Shown in pieces: positions 8,792-18,871 of a stretch of 64,000 nucleotides of DNA. The DNA comes from Stanieria sp. NIES-3757 (lineage in GTDB: Bacteria > Cyanobacteriota > Cyanobacteriia > Cyanobacteriales > Xenococcaceae). Within the stretch, counting starts at the first letter, position 1. The number at the start of each line of letters is the position of its first letter. Where the stretch lies: NCBI GenBank assembly GCA_002355455.1, contig AP017375.1:4703640-4767639 (forward strand), written 5' to 3'. The notes beneath the pieces were generated by a model that searched no databases, was not told the origin of the DNA, and was given only the letters and a program-made list of their open reading frames with translations. Position numbers and translations under genes: made by a program.

Positions 8792-11545
8792 TTAATAATT
8801 ATCATCTATCCCGATAACTTTCTCTCCTCGTTGTTCTTTAACTGCTAATTCTAGATTTAGTTCTAAAAGTTTCTCTAAAATATTATCATCTGCTTTAAAA
8901 CCATAAGCTTGCATTACTAAAGCATCTAATTGTTGATGAAGTTGATAGAGTTTACTAGCTGGTTCATGGAAAAATTTATTATAAAGTTGGGTAATTCCCC
9001 ATTGTTTATTTTCCATTTGTTCGGTGCGATATTGATGTAATTCGATGGTTTTATTGCGAATTTGTTCGATGATTGTTCCTGTAGGGGCGAACCGCCGTTC
9101 GCCCTTACCAAAATCGTTCCTATCCGATCCGTCTAGATAAGAATATTGTGGAAAAGGAAATGTTTCAAAACAAGTTGTATTTGTATAACGTGTATCTCCT
9201 TTTAAAGTAGAACTTTGTGCTTTTACCCAAAGTTGATGAACATTTGAATTTAAAATTCCCAGAATATAATAATCATCTGAAGCTATTACCATGTTAGCCT
9301 CACAAGGTAAAATTGAAACATCTACAGGACTAAAAATAATGTATTTAGCAACTTTAGGAATAGCAAAATAACAAGATAAACCAGTTAATGCTTTTCTCAT
9401 TGCTGGTCTTTTTTCACCATATTTCCACCAATTCATTTTTCTGGCTTTTCGGCGATTTAAATCTCTTTCAGGTTTAACTTTTTCTTGTACCCTTTGAAAG
9501 GGTAGTTTATAATCACAAGCCTCTTCAAGAGACATATCGTTAAAATCAATTACCCAATCTTTTTTTAGATGTAAATCAATTAAGCTTTTTCCATCTAACA
9601 TTGGTTTTAAAACATCTTGATTTTTAGAATCTTTATTTATCCATTCTTTTGCTTCTGCTTCTGAGATAATAAATCCTTTTCCTGCTAAAGCACAAGATTC
9701 AAAGGAAAAATTTTTATTAGCTTTTAGTTGTTTAGCTGAGTGTACTGAAGTTTCATTTTTTAAAGATGTAGATATTCTCTTAACAGATAAATCATCTAAA
9801 AATAGTTTTTCGGGTTTTTGTTTTGACCAATTAACAATACTGACATGAACATTAGCTTCACCTGACCAAACTTGAGAGGAGATAGCTTCATGAATATAAC
9901 CACCATTGTTAACAATATAATCTAAACTTGCTGTACGACTTACGTTTTGAGTAATTGAATTAGTACCAACAAAACCCACTCTTCCATTTTCATCTAAGTT
10001 ATCATGAGCTTTTCTAAACCACAGCGTACAAAAATCAGGTTGTCCTTTTACCTCTTTGAATTCTTTATATACTTTTTCGGTATACTCATTTCCTAATTCT
10101 TGTCTTAGTATTTTTCCTCCTAAAAATGGAGGATTGCCGATAATTGCATTAGCTTTTACCCAGGGAGTAAACAAAGCATCAGCACAAACAATATTGCTAT
10201 CCAAACTATCCAGAGGTAAATCTCTTTCCGTCAAATTCAATTTATCAATGGCGACTTTCTTGGCGATGGTTAAAGTTACCTTTGCCAACTCGACAGCAAA
10301 AGGATTGATATCCATGCCATAAAATTGTTGGGGAGTTACTAACCCAATTTGTACCTGTTGTTTGAGAGTATCTGATTTTCTCAGGGAAGATATTTTAGTT
10401 AGCAAAGAAGATTCGATTTGTTTTAATTCCTGATAGGCAAGATAAAGAAAATTACCCGAACCACAAGCAGGATCGAGTACCTTATAATCTTGTAATTCCA
10501 GTTGCAGTGTATTTAATTCTTTAATAGTATTCGCAGATTCAATTTTCTCTTCCCAATAACGGGTAATTGTCGGACGTACAATTTTCATAATGTCTGCTTC
10601 TGAAGTGTAGTGCATCCCAAAAGCATGACGTTCTTTTTGATTTGCCGTCCCTTCAAAAATATTACCAAAAATCGCAGGACGAATTTTGTGCCAATCTTCT
10701 TTTGCTGCTGCTTCTAAATAATTTAATTCTTCTTTAGTTAATTCAATCGGATGAATAGAAGCAAATAAACCACCGTTAAAATAATCTACCCCTTTATATC
10801 TTCCCGCAGGTGTAATGCCTGGTTGATTCATTTCCCGAAACAACCCACCCAAAACGTCATAGGAACTTTTACCGTTGAGACAGTCTTGAATACAACTGAC
10901 AAATAAATCTCGCGGTAACAATCCCCTGTCTTCAGCAAACATTGCTAAAACACATTGCAAGATCAATCTTTGGGCAGCTAGAGTATCAAAACCTTCTTTT
11001 TTACCCCTATGTTTCAGGATTTCACATAACTCACCCATTTTTCGGGCTGCTTTTTCCGTAACTTCTACCTGATTGTTACGAAAGACAGGAGTTTTCTCTT
11101 CCAACTCCATAAACCCAAATGCACCCGCCCTTTCTGGTAAATGGTTTAGCGGTACAATATCGACAGGATCGTCTAACTGAAGATCGAAATTAAAAATCCA
11201 AAATTCATCAAAATTGCAGAGAATCACATATTTTGGACGTTGAGGAACTAATCTAGTCCAATAATCAAAAGCTTGTCGGTAGTGTTTACCTAAATTTTCC
11301 CCCTGCTTTTTCATTTCAATTAAAACACGGGGTTTCCAAACCAAATCAGCAAAACCAGTCTTTCCTTTTCTGCTTGCTTTTTGGATTGCTACTTCGTATT
11401 CTGCCCCTGCTTCAAATGAACCCTGATGTCCAAAAGCTTGAAAAAAACGTTCTAAAAAAATCTGTGCCTGTTTTCGTTCTTCCCCTGTAATATATTGCAG
11501 ACGAAAATTAACAAACTCTTGCAAACTGTGAGGAGTAGCTACCAT
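8792..11545 (-). CDS. MmeI-type (type IIL) combined restriction endonuclease/DNA methyltransferase
   Basis: The 917 residues have the single-chain MmeI layout. The N-terminal nuclease domain has D67 followed by E77-M-K79 (PD-(D/E)XK), a helical connector covers about 160-340, an N6-adenine methyltransferase has motif I DPACGSGNF at 358-366 and motif IV NPPF at 471-474, and a C-terminal target-recognition region ends in a helical tail. Such enzymes methylate one strand of their site and cut about 20 bases away; specificity lies in the recognition part and cannot be read here. No separate specificity or helicase gene is present or needed. A palindromic repeat is inserted in frame at 9081-9108. 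The start is ATG at 11545. The family is confident and the enzyme looks intact. Confidence 0.85.
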   Translation of the reverse strand: MVATPHSLQEFVNFRLQYITGEERKQAQIFLERFFQAFGHQGSFEAGAEYEVAIQKASRKGKTGFADLVWKPRVLIEMKKQGENLGKHYRQAFDYWTRLVPQRPKYVILCNFDEFWIFNFDLQLDDPVDIVPLNHLPERAGAFGFMELEEKTPVFRNNQVEVTEKAARKMGELCEILKHRGKKEGFDTLAAQRLILQCVLAMFAEDRGLLPRDLFVSCIQDCLNGKSSYDVLGGLFREMNQPGITPAGRYKGVDYFNGGLFASIHPIELTKEELNYLEAAAKEDWHKIRPAIFGNIFEGTANQKERHAFGMHYTSEADIMKIVRPTITRYWEEKIESANTIKELNTLQLELQDYKVLDPACGSGNFLYLAYQELKQIESSLLTKISSLRKSDTLKQQVQIGLVTPQQFYGMDINPFAVELAKVTLTIAKKVAIDKLNLTERDLPLDSLDSNIVCADALFTPWVKANAIIGNPPFLGGKILRQELGNEYTEKVYKEFKEVKGQPDFCTLWFRKAHDNLDENGRVGFVGTNSITQNVSRTASLDYIVNNGGYIHEAISSQVWSGEANVHVSIVNWSKQKPEKLFLDDLSVKRISTSLKNETSVHSAKQLKANKNFSFESCALAGKGFIISEAEAKEWINKDSKNQDVLKPMLDGKSLIDLHLKKDWVIDFNDMSLEEACDYKLPFQRVQEKVKPERDLNRRKARKMNWWKYGEKRPAMRKALTGLSCYFAIPKVAKYIIFSPVDVSILPCEANMVIASDDYYILGILNSNVHQLWVKAQSSTLKGDTRYTNTTCFETFPFPQYSYLDGSDRNDFGKGERRFAPTGTIIEQIRNKTIELHQYRTEQMENKQWGITQLYNKFFHEPASKLYQLHQQLDALVMQAYGFKADDNILEKLLELNLELAVKEQRGEKVIGIDDNY
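9081..9108. repeat. Palindromic repeat inserted in frame in the restriction gene
   Basis: GTAGGGGCGAAC and GTTCGCCCTTAC form a 12-base inverted repeat with one mismatch and a four-base loop (CGCC). It is GC-rich against an AT-rich gene and encodes residues GKGERRFAPT (about 813-822). It looks like a small mobile palindrome tolerated in a loop of the recognition region. Confidence 0.65.
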
Positions 11546-11760
11546 AATAGCCTAGATAGTAAGCATTTACTCCCCTTAGTTTTCCCAAATCAAGTTTGAG
11601 AATCGCTAATTTAGTAATTTAAGGCAGGAGGCAACGGAATTGAATTTATTTTGGCAATAAGTTTCTTTGTTCTCATTTAATTGGGATTTAATTACATAAA
11701 TTTTCAATAAAGTCAATATTATAATTATTAATTTTTGTAAAAATATATCTGAGTAAATAC

Positions 11761-11840
11761 TTACAAAATATGTCAATCTTTGTTACAAAATATGTCATTA
11801 TTTTTATCGAATTGTGTCAAATCAGCGTAATGCTGACATT
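11761..11840. promoter_or_regulatory. chlH upstream region with three TGTCA sites spaced exactly 22 bases
   Basis: TGTCA occurs at 11771, 11793 and 11815 on the plus strand. The first two sit in a 15-base direct repeat, TTACAAAATATGTCA (11761-11775 and 11783-11797). Next come an inverted TCAGC/GCTGA pair (11822-11836) and an opposed TGACA at 11834. The 417-base gap between the divergent restriction gene and chlH must hold both promoters. Two-turn spacing suggests a protein bound to one face of the helix: either chlH regulation or the remnant of a transposon end. No other gene is seen in the gap. Confidence 0.4.
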
Positions 11841-11962
11841 TGCACAATGTTTTTTGATACAAACACTTAACAGAGCATAATTAATCTGGGTAAAAAATAA
11901 TCATCTTACCCGAACATAATCTGATTGCAATTCGCCAGCATAAATTAAGGAGAATCAAATAT

Positions 11963-14900
11963 ATGTTCACTCACGTCAAGTCCACCATTCGTCGCGTAAC
12001 ACCCGAAGCACTTAATGGACGTGACTTACTTAAGGTGGTCTATGTCGTGCTAGAGCCTCAATATCAAAGTACGCTTACTGAAGCAGCTAGGTCAATCAAT
12101 AGTAATAATCCTTATTTAGCCATTGAACTGAGTGGTTACTTAATTGAAGAATTAAGAGATGAAGAAAATTATGCCAATTTTAAGGAAGATGTAGCAGAAG
12201 CTAATATATTTATTGCTTCGCTTATTTTTATCGAAGATTTGGCACAAAAAGTAGTCGCAGCAGTGCAACCCCATCGCGATCGCTTGGATGCTGCTATTGT
12301 CTTTCCTTCAATGCCTGAAGTAATGCGCCTCAATAAATTAGGTAGCTTTTCGATGGCGCAGTTAGGGCAATCCAAAAGTGCGATCGCTCAGTTCATGCGG
12401 AAGCGGAAAGAAAATTCTGGGGCTTCTTTCCAGGATGCGATGCTGAAGTTATTGCGTACTTTGCCTAATGTTTTAAAATATTTACCTGTGGAAAAAGCAC
12501 AGGATGCTAGAAACTTTATGTTGAGTTTCCAGTATTGGTTGGGAGGGAATTCGGAGAATTTAGAAAACTTCCTGCTGATGCTGGCTGATAAATATGTTTA
12601 TAAAGATAAAACCATCAATAGAGGTGTTCCTTACGCCGAACCGATAGTATATCCAGATATGGGTGTTTGGCATCCTTTAGCACCAAAGATGTTTGAGGAT
12701 GTTAAAGAATATCTCAACTGGTTCAATAGTCGTCAAGATATTTCTGAAGATTTAAAAGATCCCTTAGCAGTTTGTGTTGGTTTAGTATTACAACGTACTC
12801 ACCTAGTTACCCAAGATGATGCCCATTATGTAGCGATGGTGCAAGAACTAGAAGCAATGGGTGCCAGGGTAATTCCCGTTTTTGCTGGTGGGTTAGACTT
12901 TTCTAAACCAGTAGATACTTATTTCTGGGATACCCTTAAAGGAACCGAACCCCAACCCTTAGTAGATGTAGTGGTATCTTTGACAGGATTCGCCTTGGTA
13001 GGGGGTCCCGCCAGACAAGATCATCCCAAAGCAATTGACTCCTTAAAACGCCTCAACCGTCCCTATATGGTAGCCTTACCCTTAGTCTTCCAAACCACGG
13101 AAGAATGGGAAGAAAGCGAACTAGGATTACATCCCGTTCAAGTCGCCTTACAAATTGCCATTCCTGAATTAGATGGGGCAATTGAACCGATTATTGTATC
13201 TGGTAGAGATGGTTCTACAGGTAGAGCGATCGCCCTACAGGATCGGATTGAAGCGATCGCTCAAAGGGCAATGAAATGGGCAACTCTGCGTAAAAAGCCT
13301 AAATTACAGAAGAAAGTAGCAATTACAGTTTTTAGTTTCCCTCCTGATAAAGGGAATGTCGGGACTGCTGCTTACCTAGATGTGTTTGGGTCGATTTATG
13401 AAGTCATGAAAGCCTTGAAGGGAAATGGTTACGAAGTCGAAGATTTACCAGAATCTCCTCAAGCCTTAATGGAAGCAGTAATTCATGATGCCCAGGCACA
13501 ATATGCTTCTCCCGAATTAAATATTGCCTATCGGATGTCGGTTCAACAGTATGAAAGATTGACTCCCTATTCAGTTAAGTTAGAAGAAAACTGGGGTCCA
13601 CCGCCAGGACATTTAAATAGTGACGGAAAAAACCTCCTAATCTACGGTAAGGAATTCGGTAATGTTTTCATCGGGGTACAACCTACCTTTGGTTATGAAG
13701 GCGATCCGATGCTGTTGCTGTTCTCCCGTTCCGCTTCTCCCCACCACGGTTTTGCAGCCTACTACACCTACTTAGAAAGCATTTGGAAAGCCGATGCAGT
13801 ACTGCACTTCGGTACTCATGGTTCTCTAGAATTTATGCCAGGTAAACAGATGGGTATGTCTGGAGAATGCTACCCCGATAGTTTGATTGGCAGTACTCCC
13901 AACATCTATTACTACGCAGCTAACAATCCTTCGGAAGCAACCATTGCTAAACGTCGTAGTTATGCAGAAACCATTTCCTATTTAACACCTCCCGCAGAAA
14001 ATGCAGGACTATATAAAGGTTTGCAAGAGTTAAGTGAACTAATTGGTTCTTACCAAACCCTTAAAGACGGCGGACGGGGTATCCAAATTGTCGACACGAT
14101 TATGGATAAATGTCGCATTGTCAATTTAGACAAAGACATTGCCCTCCCCGAAACCGATGCCAAAGACATGACTCAGGAACAACGGGATACTATCGTTGGT
14201 TTGGTTTACAAAAAACTGATGGAAATCGAATCTCGCCTGTTACCCTGTGGCTTACACGTCATTGGTAAACCGCCTACAGCAGAAGAAGCGATCGCAACTT
14301 TAGTTAATATAGCTTCTTTAGATCGAGAAGAAGAGGAAATTGTTTCTTTACCTCGAATCATTGCCCAAAGTATCAAACGAGATATCGAAGAAATCTATTC
14401 TAATAACGACCGTGGTGTTCTCGCCGATGTTCAACTGTTCCAAGAGATTACTCAAGCAACTCGCGCTGCGGTAGCTGCTTTAGTTAAAGCCCAAATCGAT
14501 GCGGAAGGAAGAGTTTCGATGATTTCTAAACTCAATTTCTTCAATCTGGGTAAAAAAGCACCTTGGATTACAGTTTTACACGAACATGGTTATAAAAACG
14601 TCGATCCCGAACTACTCAAACCCCTGTTTGAATACCTCGAATTTTGTCTAGAACAGATTTGTGCAGATAACGAATTAGGCGGACTGCTGAAAGCTTTAGA
14701 AGGAGAATACGTTTTACCAGGACCAGGAGGCGACCCCATCCGTAACCCCAACGTCCTACCTACAGGAAAAAATATCCACGCCCTCGATCCTCAATCTATC
14801 CCGACTCTAGCAGCAGTAAAATCGGCTAAAATTGTCGTAGATCGTCTGTTAGAACGACAAAAGCTAAATAATGGCGGAAAATATCCCGAAACCATCGCTT

Positions 14901-15952
14901 GTGTTCTCTGGGGTACAGATAACATCAAAACCTACGGTGAATCTCTCGCCCAAATTATGTGGATGGTAGGTGTGCGTCCCGTACCCGATGCGTTAGGAAG
15001 AGTCAATAAACTGGAATTAATTTCTTTAGAAGAATTAGGTCGTCCCCGTATCGACGTAGTAGTAAACTGTTCTGGTGTTTTCCGCGACTTGTTTATCAAT
15101 CAAATGAACTTGTTAGACCAGGCGGTAAAAATGGCAGCCGAAGCTAACGAACCTTTAGATCTGAACTTTGTTCGCAAACACGCCTTAGAACAAGCTGAAG
15201 AAATGGGAATTAATCTGCGTCAAGCAGCAACTCGTATCTTCTCCAATTCTTCTGGTTCTTACTCCTCCAATATCAATCTCGCTGTCGAAAATAGCACTTG
15301 GGAAGAAGAAAAAGAATTACAGGATATGTACCTCAACCGCAAATCCTTCGCCTTTAATTCTGATAACCCAGGAATAATGCAAGAAAATCGTCAAATTTTT
15401 GAAAAATCTCTTAAAACTGCGGAAGTTACTTTCCAAAACCTTGATTCTTCAGAAATCAGTCTGACTGACGTATCTCACTACTTCGATTCTGACCCCACCA
15501 AAGTAGTAGCAAGTTTGCGCGATGACGGGAAAAAACCCACTGCTTTCATTGCCGATACTACTACCGCTAATGCCCAGATCCGTACTCTTTCTGAAACCGT
15601 CCGTTTAGATGCCCGTACCAAACTACTCAATCCCAAATGGTATGAAGGAATGCTAAGTCACGGTTACGAAGGTGTCCGTGAATTATCCAAACGATTAGTT
15701 AATACGATGGGATGGAGTGCCACTGCTGATGCCGTGGATAATTGGGTGTATGAAGATGTTAATACTACCTTCATTAACGATCCTGAAATGTGTCAGCGTC
15801 TGATGAACCTCAATCCTAATTCCTTCCGCAAGATGGTCGGTACTCTTTTAGAAGTTAACGGTCGTGGTTACTGGGAAACTTCTGAAGAGAATCTAGATAG
15901 ATTGCGGGAATTATATCAACAAGTCGAAGACAAGATTGAAGGAATTGAATAA
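11963..15952 (+). CDS. chlH: Magnesium chelatase subunit H (protoporphyrin IX-binding subunit)
   Basis: At 1329 residues it has the standard length of ChlH/BchH and aligns by eye over its whole length ([20 protein letters not shown] at the start, [19 protein letters not shown] mid-protein, [13 protein letters not shown] near the end). ChlH binds protoporphyrin IX and is the catalytic subunit of the ChlI-ChlD-ChlH chelatase that inserts Mg2+, the first step committed to chlorophyll. ChlI and ChlD are not in this window, as is usual in cyanobacteria. GGAG stands about 12 bases upstream of the ATG at 11963. The gene is richer in C/G-ending codons than its neighbours, which fits high expression. 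Secure. Confidence 0.98.
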   Translation: MFTHVKSTIRRVTPEALNGRDLLKVVYVVLEPQYQSTLTEAARSINSNNPYLAIELSGYLIEELRDEENYANFKEDVAEANIFIASLIFIEDLAQKVVAAVQPHRDRLDAAIVFPSMPEVMRLNKLGSFSMAQLGQSKSAIAQFMRKRKENSGASFQDAMLKLLRTLPNVLKYLPVEKAQDARNFMLSFQYWLGGNSENLENFLLMLADKYVYKDKTINRGVPYAEPIVYPDMGVWHPLAPKMFEDVKEYLNWFNSRQDISEDLKDPLAVCVGLVLQRTHLVTQDDAHYVAMVQELEAMGARVIPVFAGGLDFSKPVDTYFWDTLKGTEPQPLVDVVVSLTGFALVGGPARQDHPKAIDSLKRLNRPYMVALPLVFQTTEEWEESELGLHPVQVALQIAIPELDGAIEPIIVSGRDGSTGRAIALQDRIEAIAQRAMKWATLRKKPKLQKKVAITVFSFPPDKGNVGTAAYLDVFGSIYEVMKALKGNGYEVEDLPESPQALMEAVIHDAQAQYASPELNIAYRMSVQQYERLTPYSVKLEENWGPPPGHLNSDGKNLLIYGKEFGNVFIGVQPTFGYEGDPMLLLFSRSASPHHGFAAYYTYLESIWKADAVLHFGTHGSLEFMPGKQMGMSGECYPDSLIGSTPNIYYYAANNPSEATIAKRRSYAETISYLTPPAENAGLYKGLQELSELIGSYQTLKDGGRGIQIVDTIMDKCRIVNLDKDIALPETDAKDMTQEQRDTIVGLVYKKLMEIESRLLPCGLHVIGKPPTAEEAIATLVNIASLDREEEEIVSLPRIIAQSIKRDIEEIYSNNDRGVLADVQLFQEITQATRAAVAALVKAQIDAEGRVSMISKLNFFNLGKKAPWITVLHEHGYKNVDPELLKPLFEYLEFCLEQICADNELGGLLKALEGEYVLPGPGGDPIRNPNVLPTGKNIHALDPQSIPTLAAVKSAKIVVDRLLERQKLNNGGKYPETIACVLWGTDNIKTYGESLAQIMWMVGVRPVPDALGRVNKLELISLEELGRPRIDVVVNCSGVFRDLFINQMNLLDQAVKMAAEANEPLDLNFVRKHALEQAEEMGINLRQAATRIFSNSSGSYSSNINLAVENSTWEEEKELQDMYLNRKSFAFNSDNPGIMQENRQIFEKSLKTAEVTFQNLDSSEISLTDVSHYFDSDPTKVVASLRDDGKKPTAFIADTTTANAQIRTLSETVRLDARTKLLNPKWYEGMLSHGYEGVRELSKRLVNTMGWSATADAVDNWVYEDVNTTFINDPEMCQRLMNLNPNSFRKMVGTLLEVNGRGYWETSEENLDRLRELYQQVEDKIEGIE

Positions 15953-15986
15953 TTTCTAATTAATCTGGGTAGCTTAATAATATCCC

Positions 15987-16024
15987 TTGGTAGAGAGACG
16001 CGATAGATCGCGTCTCTCTACCAA
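15987..16024. repeat. REP-like perfect palindrome after chlH
   Basis: Two 18-base arms (beginning TTGGTAGAGAGACGCGAT) are separated by two bases. The core GTAGAGA-CGCGA is shared with the palindrome at 16334-16361 inside the adjacent REP-associated transposase. In RNA it would be a strong hairpin and may also end chlH transcription, although only a short T-run follows. Confidence 0.7.
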
Positions 16025-16040
16025 TTTGTTCAAATGAATC

Positions 16041-16615
16041 ATGACGTTATATAAAAACAAATATCGGATTGAATCAATAAGATTACCAAACAGAAATTAT
16101 GCAGCTAATGGCTATTATTTTGTAACAATTTGTACTCATAAAAAAATATGTTATTTTGGCAATATTGTTAATTATCAAATGCAATTATCTTCTGTTGGTA
16201 AAATAGCTCAAAAATTTTGGCAAGAAATACCCAATCATTTCGAGCATATTCATATTGATGCCTATGTTATTATGCCCAATCACTTACATGGAATTATTAT
16301 TATAGATCGCCCTAACCAAACATCCAATGTAGAGTAGAGACGCGAAATTTCGCGTCTCTACAGCAACCATTGTCACCAACCGATAAATCAAATAAATTTG
16401 CACCATTAAAACCAGGTTCATTATCAGCAATTATTCACGCATATAAAGCATCAGTTACCCGATGGTGTCGTAAAAATAGCGATGACAGTTTTGCTTGGCA
16501 GTCTCGATTTTATGAACACATTATTCGCAATAATGGTTCTTTAGATAACATTCGCCAATATATTGTTAATAATCCTCTCAAATGGTCAGAAGATAAAAAT
16601 AATCCCCATATTTGA
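16041..16615 (+). pseudogene. REP-associated tyrosine transposase (RAYT, IS200-like), interrupted
   Basis: The first part (16041-16337) has the RAYT N-terminus, with NGYYFVTICTHKK and the metal-binding HUH motif at H81-L-H83 (YVIMPNHLHGIIII). The second part (from about 16364, in another frame) carries PLKPGSLSAIIHAYKASVTR and the catalytic tyrosine region FYEHIIRN. Together they equal a full RAYT of about 190 residues. Between them lies a 28-base REP-like palindrome that brings in a TAG and shifts the frame. RAYTs are single-strand endonucleases thought to move REP palindromes; an identical core flanks this gene at 15987-16024. As it stands the gene makes no full-length protein. Confidence 0.8.
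16334..16361. repeat. REP-like perfect palindrome inside the RAYT gene
   Basis: Two 14-base arms, GTAGAGACGCGAAA and its exact complement, abut with no loop. Its first codons in the transposase frame include TAG, ending the N-terminal part. It shares the GTAGAGA/GACGCGA core with the palindrome at 15987-16024. Confidence 0.8.
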
Positions 16616-16710
16616 TAGCTTAAACCTAAAGTAAATAAGTTATTTGAATAATCTTGATTACTAATAAAAGTATAGATATAATTTTGAGCTATTAAAAATT
16701 AATTGATTTA

Positions 16711-18867
16711 ATGAATAATTCTACTCTTGAAGTTTTTCTCAATCGATTTCCTGTTAAACGTCTTACTGAAGTTGAAAGAACTGTACATACCTACACCTAT
16801 ACATTTAATCCTTCTCCAGAACCAGGTAAAGAATATTCAGCAATTAATCGAATTACCTGGAACATTGGCACACCAGGAGTAAGATTTGGTTCGACAATTA
16901 TCACAAAACAAACAATAGCAGAGGGATATTTACAAGGTGAAAATTGGCAATTGCGATCACAAGGTACACAATTATTAGAGCTAAATAAATCTAACGAAAG
17001 AGAAGCTTTAGAAAATTTAGAAAGACGTTGGTTAGGTTGGAAACTCAGACAAACATCTGAAAAGTCTAGGATCGAAAATTCGCCAGAAGGAGGATTTATT
17101 TGGTGGAATGCACAGAAGACTATTGTACAAGGTTTAGGTTGGGAAGTTCATACAGGAGTGCGTTTAAATCTTGCTCTTCATCATTCAGGAGCAGTTCTTA
17201 CCGAAATTGATATCCATCATCGTTTTTATACTTCTTGGACACTCGAACAATGGCTGCAAACTTATCCAGATATACCAATAAATTGGGTTCGTAATACTTA
17301 CGATGAACGCTCTTGGAAATTTGAGAGAGTTAGTAACGAAAATCCTGAGACTACTATGATTCCTAATTTGGGAAGTTTAGCTGATTATCATCGAAATTTA
17401 TCAAAAAATCCAGCAACGGAAGCCGAAATTAGGAACGCAAGAGTTGTTTATGTAACTAGTAAAGGCAAAGAAATACCTCATCTTTCTACTCGACTTCAAC
17501 CAAGCATCACAATGGAAATTTTGAGTTGTTTACAAGAGCGAGGCTCAAAAGAAGCAGCTAAAGTATTTAAACAGATTCGTCAATCTTCTCAAGTCCGTTT
17601 TGATCGAGGAAGAGAAATAGCGAAATGGCTTGCCAGCAACATATATAATATCGACCAAAAGATTATTGATGCAAAAATAAATCCTCAAAAAGCCGAAGGA
17701 ATTATGGTGAGACATAAATCTCCTTTGCTAATGATTAAATCAAAAAAAGTTTATCGTCCAGAAGCGAGTTTAGAACAAGGTTGTTTTCAAACAGGAGAAA
17801 AACAATTTGGTTGTTTGGATTTAACTGGAAATGGGGATTGGTCAGAATTGATTAGAAATAAGCTAGAAACTGTAGCTAAAAAAAGTAATGTAGATATTGT
17901 ATTAGAACCAGTCAAACACAAAACTGATTTACCAGATAGTTTATTGACTCGTAAACAATTTTGGCACGATTGGGCAGATCGAGGAACTCATACCGTTTTA
18001 GTAGTTACTCCTTGGCTACAAAATACGGAAAAAGCTCGACTTCAACGAGAAGCTTTGGCAGCTAATATTGCTCTTCAATTTATGCAACCAATGTCTAGAC
18101 CAGACAATTATCGAGCCGTTAACATTATTTTAGGTTTGTTGCTTAAGGCAAAATGGCAACCAGTCGCATTAGAACCTTTACCAAATGAATATGCAGCCGA
18201 GTTAGTAATTGGTTTTGATGCAGGAACAAATAGAAGTCTTTATTATGGAACTAGTGCTTTTGCAATTTTAGCTAACGGACAGAGTTTGGGTTGGGAACTA
18301 CCTGAAGCACAGCCAGGAGAAAAGTTAAGTGGACAAGCTGTTTTACGTACTGTAGCTCATCTTATTCATAGATTTCAAAGAATAGAAAATCGGCTACCTA
18401 AGCGTATCTTGCTGCTACGAGATGGCATTGTACAGCGTGACGAATTTGCAAGTGCGATCGCTGTTTTACAACAAGATCACATTGCTGTGGATCTTTTAGG
18501 TGTCAGAAAAAGTGGTGCAGGAAGAATGGCAGTTATTCCATATCAATCAGAGAAGTTAATTGATGCGTTACCAGGAACAACAGTACTTTCTGAAGATGGT
18601 GATACTTTCCGAATTGTGACTTCTGAGGCAAAAACAGGAGGAAGTGCGCGTCCTTTACAAGTAGTCAGAGATTATGGTGATGCACCCCTAGAAATTTTAG
18701 CTAGACAAGTCGATCGCCTTTGTTTGTTAAATCCAGCTAGCGGTTATTCGTTTAGTCGCTTACCTTATGTAATTCATTTCGCTGACAAAATGGCAAAAAC
18801 AGTTCAACGAATAGGAGAAGTAGGAATTTTGCAAGGAATTGATCGTCAAAAAATTTTCTTTGCTTAA
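16711..18867 (+). CDS. Long prokaryotic Argonaute with complete DEDD catalytic tetrad
   Basis: The 718-residue protein has the N-L1-PAZ-L2-MID-PIWI order of long pAgos. The PIWI domain begins near residue 495. Its catalytic residues can be placed at D503 (VIGFDAGTN), E537 (QPGEKLSG, the glutamate finger), D571 (LLLRDGIVQ) and D692 (VIHFADKMAK); the D-E and E-D spacings of 34 residues equal those of Thermus Argonaute. The MID domain (about 370-480) has LLKAKWQPVALEP, with a lysine suited to 5'-phosphate binding. Length and tetrad suggest a guide-directed DNA nuclease like other cyanobacterial Argonautes, acting on invading DNA. It stands alone, with no helicase, Cas4-like or short-pAgo effector partner, 95 bases after a broken RAYT. 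The start is ATG at 16711, without a clear ribosome site. The family is confident; guide type is inference. Confidence 0.92.
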   Translation: MNNSTLEVFLNRFPVKRLTEVERTVHTYTYTFNPSPEPGKEYSAINRITWNIGTPGVRFGSTIITKQTIAEGYLQGENWQLRSQGTQLLELNKSNEREALENLERRWLGWKLRQTSEKSRIENSPEGGFIWWNAQKTIVQGLGWEVHTGVRLNLALHHSGAVLTEIDIHHRFYTSWTLEQWLQTYPDIPINWVRNTYDERSWKFERVSNENPETTMIPNLGSLADYHRNLSKNPATEAEIRNARVVYVTSKGKEIPHLSTRLQPSITMEILSCLQERGSKEAAKVFKQIRQSSQVRFDRGREIAKWLASNIYNIDQKIIDAKINPQKAEGIMVRHKSPLLMIKSKKVYRPEASLEQGCFQTGEKQFGCLDLTGNGDWSELIRNKLETVAKKSNVDIVLEPVKHKTDLPDSLLTRKQFWHDWADRGTHTVLVVTPWLQNTEKARLQREALAANIALQFMQPMSRPDNYRAVNIILGLLLKAKWQPVALEPLPNEYAAELVIGFDAGTNRSLYYGTSAFAILANGQSLGWELPEAQPGEKLSGQAVLRTVAHLIHRFQRIENRLPKRILLLRDGIVQRDEFASAIAVLQQDHIAVDLLGVRKSGAGRMAVIPYQSEKLIDALPGTTVLSEDGDTFRIVTSEAKTGGSARPLQVVRDYGDAPLEILARQVDRLCLLNPASGYSFSRLPYVIHFADKMAKTVQRIGEVGILQGIDRQKIFFA

Positions 18868-18871
18868 ATAC

